Shown in pieces: positions 62,171 to 64,000 of a DNA stretch of 64,000 bases (positions within the stretch are counted from its first letter, which is position 1; each line of letters opens with the position of its first letter). A program made the translations under genes and the position numbers. The notes under the pieces are model-generated. The model did not search any database. It saw only the letters and a program-made list of their open reading frames with translations, and was not told where the DNA came from. The DNA comes from Desulfobacterales bacterium (GTDB lineage Bacteria > Desulfobacterota > Desulfobacteria > Desulfobacterales > Desulfosalsimonadaceae), in contig JAXHNP010000007.1 in the NCBI GenBank assembly GCA_034520365.1, positions 62,001-126,000 of the forward strand, given 5' to 3'.

Positions 62171-62550
62171 GCCATTACCCCGAAAAAAAATTGTAAAATT
62201 TTTAGATAGATAGATGGTTTCATGCCTCTATTGCCCGGAAAGCCTTAAAGACAAAGCAACCACTTGACAACCACTGTCATGAACTTAGCTCCTCCCGAAT
62301 GTCATTTCGAGGAGCGATAGCGACGAGAAATCTAAAAAAATCATGCAATTGAAAGATTTCTCGCTGCCGCTCGAAATGACAGCCGCGCTCATTTTAAGGC
62401 TTAAGTTAATGGCATTGACTTGACAACAAACTTGTTTTTTATCCGCATAACCGGTAAAAACAATTTATTTAACATCCCAACAGGTTGCATAAAAACAGAT
62501 AAAAATCAAGCCAGAGAATACACCATCAGATAGGGGTAGCTCTTTTCCGA
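62171..62550. repeat. divergent intergenic region with an inverted repeat
   Basis: GTCATTTCGAGGAGCGATAG at 62300 faces CTCGCTGCCGCTCGAAATGA ending near 62392, with AGAAATCT/AGATTTCT inside: a ~90-bp palindromic repeat. Fragments of the same repeat occur at 33215-33240 and 63480-63512. No gene. Confidence 0.6.
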
Positions 62551-63453
62551 ATGCCTGAAAAAAGACCATTTGTATCCATTATTATCCCTGTCTGCCATGA
62601 CTGGGAGCGGCTTAGCCTGGCCCTGGACGCCCTTGAGCGGCAGACCTGGCCAAGAGAGCGGTTCGAAGTCATCGTGATAAACAATGACCCGGCCGATCCC
62701 TTTCCGGATGAATATGCAAACCGGCCGGGTCTGCGTTTGGACAGCGAGGCAAAGAAGGGCTCCTATGCGGCCCGAAACCGCGCGATACAGATGAGCCGGG
62801 GGGATGTGCTGGGATTCTGCGATGCGGACTGCATCCCGAATACGGATTGGATCGAAAAGGCAGTGGCGTTTTTGGTGGAGAATCCGGGCTGCTTTCGGAT
62901 GGCGGGCAGGATTGAACTGGTATACGGGGATAGTGAAAAACGCACCTGGGCGGAAATGCACGAACGCATTTTTGCCTTCATGCAGGACGAGTATGCGAGA
63001 AATGGAAGCTCCACCACGGCGAACATGTTTGCGTGGGGATGCGTGTTTGACGCGGTGGGGGGATTTGATGAAACGCTGGTATCCGGCGGGGATCTGGAGT
63101 GGGGCAAACGGGCGGATGCGGCCGGGTTCAGCATCGGCTACTGCGAAAATGCTGTTGTTCGGCATCCGGCAAGAAGCACCATGCCTGAATTAATGGAAAA
63201 GGCCAGGCGGGTGTGCAGCGGCTATATCCGGGTCAATGAAGCAGATATCCGGAAAAACCCGTTAAGTGCCCTCTATCACGGTCTTTGCATGATCAAGCCG
63301 CCGGTAAAGGGCGGATCCATGATTTTTGCCAGCAAAGACCTCAGGCCTGCCCAAAAAATGGGGGTGTATTTTCTTGAGTATTTACTGAAGCTCGTGCAGT
63401 TCGGGGAATATGTGCGGTGTCAGACAAAAGTTGTCCGCGGGCATCAATTTTGA
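62551..63453 (+). CDS. GT2-family glycosyltransferase
   Basis: 300 aa, cytoplasmic. GT-A fold with VSIIIPVCHDWERLSLALDA, VIVINND, SYAARNRAIQMSRGDVLGFC, the metal-binding DAD (CDADC) and GGFDETLVSGGDLEWGKRAD (acceptor-side Asp/Glu). Transfers a single sugar to the glycan or to a protein; the acceptor is unknown. Lies between divergent or convergent minus-strand genes and is transcribed alone. Confidence 0.92.
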   Translation: MPEKRPFVSIIIPVCHDWERLSLALDALERQTWPRERFEVIVINNDPADPFPDEYANRPGLRLDSEAKKGSYAARNRAIQMSRGDVLGFCDADCIPNTDWIEKAVAFLVENPGCFRMAGRIELVYGDSEKRTWAEMHERIFAFMQDEYARNGSSTTANMFAWGCVFDAVGGFDETLVSGGDLEWGKRADAAGFSIGYCENAVVRHPARSTMPELMEKARRVCSGYIRVNEADIRKNPLSALYHGLCMIKPPVKGGSMIFASKDLRPAQKMGVYFLEYLLKLVQFGEYVRCQTKVVRGHQF

Positions 63454-63520
63454 TTAAACCATTCATTGCCATTTCATTTGATCGAGGAATGCGAGCGAGG
63501 AGAAATCTTCCCGCGAAAAA

Positions 63521-64000
63521 TTACAGAGGATCAACATTGGATATCAGCGCTTCAAACACTTTCTTCCAGTCAAACCGCCCGGCAAAGCGGCGGGCGGCGG
63601 CAGGATCGAATTCCTGCGGGTGAATGGCTTTCTGCACAAGGCTTACAAACTCCCGGGCATTGTCATAGAACCATACCGGGCCGCCTATCTCTTCAACCTC
63701 GGGCCACCGGGCGGAGATTGCGGGCAGGCCGGCGGCCATGTACTCGAATAGTTTCAGGGGGCGGATGCCTTTGATGGCACCCATCTGGTTGTTTACGTCA
63801 AAAGGAATCAAGCCGGCCACAGCAGAGCGCATCAAATCCGGCAAAGCAGGATGCGGTACCGGACCGATGGGGTAAACATTGGCGGGCAAGTCTGACAAGC
63901 CGTTGGCCGCCTCGGCCGGTCCGGCCAGCACGAAAGAAACGCGGGGCAATTGTTTTGCAGCGGTTTTAATAACGTTGAAATCGATGCGGGAGTCGATTAT
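63521..64000 (-). CDS. GT4-type glycosyltransferase, C-terminal part (5' end outside window)
   Basis: The frame is open to the window edge (IIDSRIDFNVIKTAAKQL, then PRVSFVLAGPAEAANGLSDL). GT-B C-terminal domain with NVYPIGPVPHPALPDLMRSA and the donor-binding PLKLFEYMAAGLPAISARWP (Glu-x7-Glu region). Ends at 63521, convergent with the GT2 gene. The length and acceptor domain cannot be seen. Confidence 0.88.
   Translation of the reverse strand: MIDSRIDFNVIKTAAKQLPRVSFVLAGPAEAANGLSDLPANVYPIGPVPHPALPDLMRSAVAGLIPFDVNNQMGAIKGIRPLKLFEYMAAGLPAISARWPEVEEIGGPVWFYDNAREFVSLVQKAIHPQEFDPAAARRFAGRFDWKKVFEALISNVDPL

Overview
The window looks like a piece of a Desulfobacterota (deltaproteobacterial) chromosome. 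This is inferred from the mix of GEMM-I type riboswitches, DUF1566/LVIVD/TSP3-type secreted proteins, IS21 and IS4-like elements and many palindromic intergenic repeats; no rRNA, tRNA or housekeeping marker is present, so the genus is open.

Left half (1-40.4 kb) is an island of exported, repeat-rich proteins: LamG, LVIVD, beta-propellers, BNR/Asp-box, VCBS/FG-GAP, DUF1566, right-handed beta-helices, a subtilisin-like protease and an S74-chaperone adhesin. Its main surprise is that twelve otherwise unrelated proteins finish with the same short tail, roughly [LM]-P-[GA]-x3-[ML]-L-L-x-[DE] at the very C terminus (for example KALPGVMMLLLD, KALPALMLLLSD, PAMPAINLLLLED). I know of no named sorting tag of this form; it lacks the transmembrane helix and basic end of PEP-CTERM or LPXTG signals. 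Three secreted-protein genes (starts 23973, 28523, 33165) are each preceded by a GEMM-I (cyclic-di-GMP-I type) riboswitch with an overlapping terminator and a promoter of identical 17-nt spacing. Surface display by this tag may therefore be controlled by a cyclic dinucleotide.

The island is broken up by mobile and addiction DNA. An IS21-family element (13950-16858) splits an antitoxin gene, with a 6-bp target duplication. There is also a BrnT-like/CopG toxin-antitoxin pair, an AlpA-type regulator from an old integrated element, fossils of a group II intron reverse transcriptase and of an IS4-like transposase, and four copies of a ~100-bp palindromic repeat.

Right half (40.4-64 kb) is a surface-glycan locus, mostly on the minus strand: six sulfotransferase domains, a four-domain 1186-aa glycosyltransferase, a GT2-GT4 fusion, a sulfotransferase-FkbM methyltransferase fusion, a coiled-coil protein with three SxRWRxGN repeats, a ParB-like protein translationally coupled to it, and an ABC-exporter-like protein whose ATPase domain has lost its Walker A motif. 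A second insertion sequence (49426-51431) and a RelB/RelE-type pair interrupt it. The locus probably builds and sulfates a large exopolysaccharide or glycoprotein glycan; whether it decorates the tagged proteins is only a guess.
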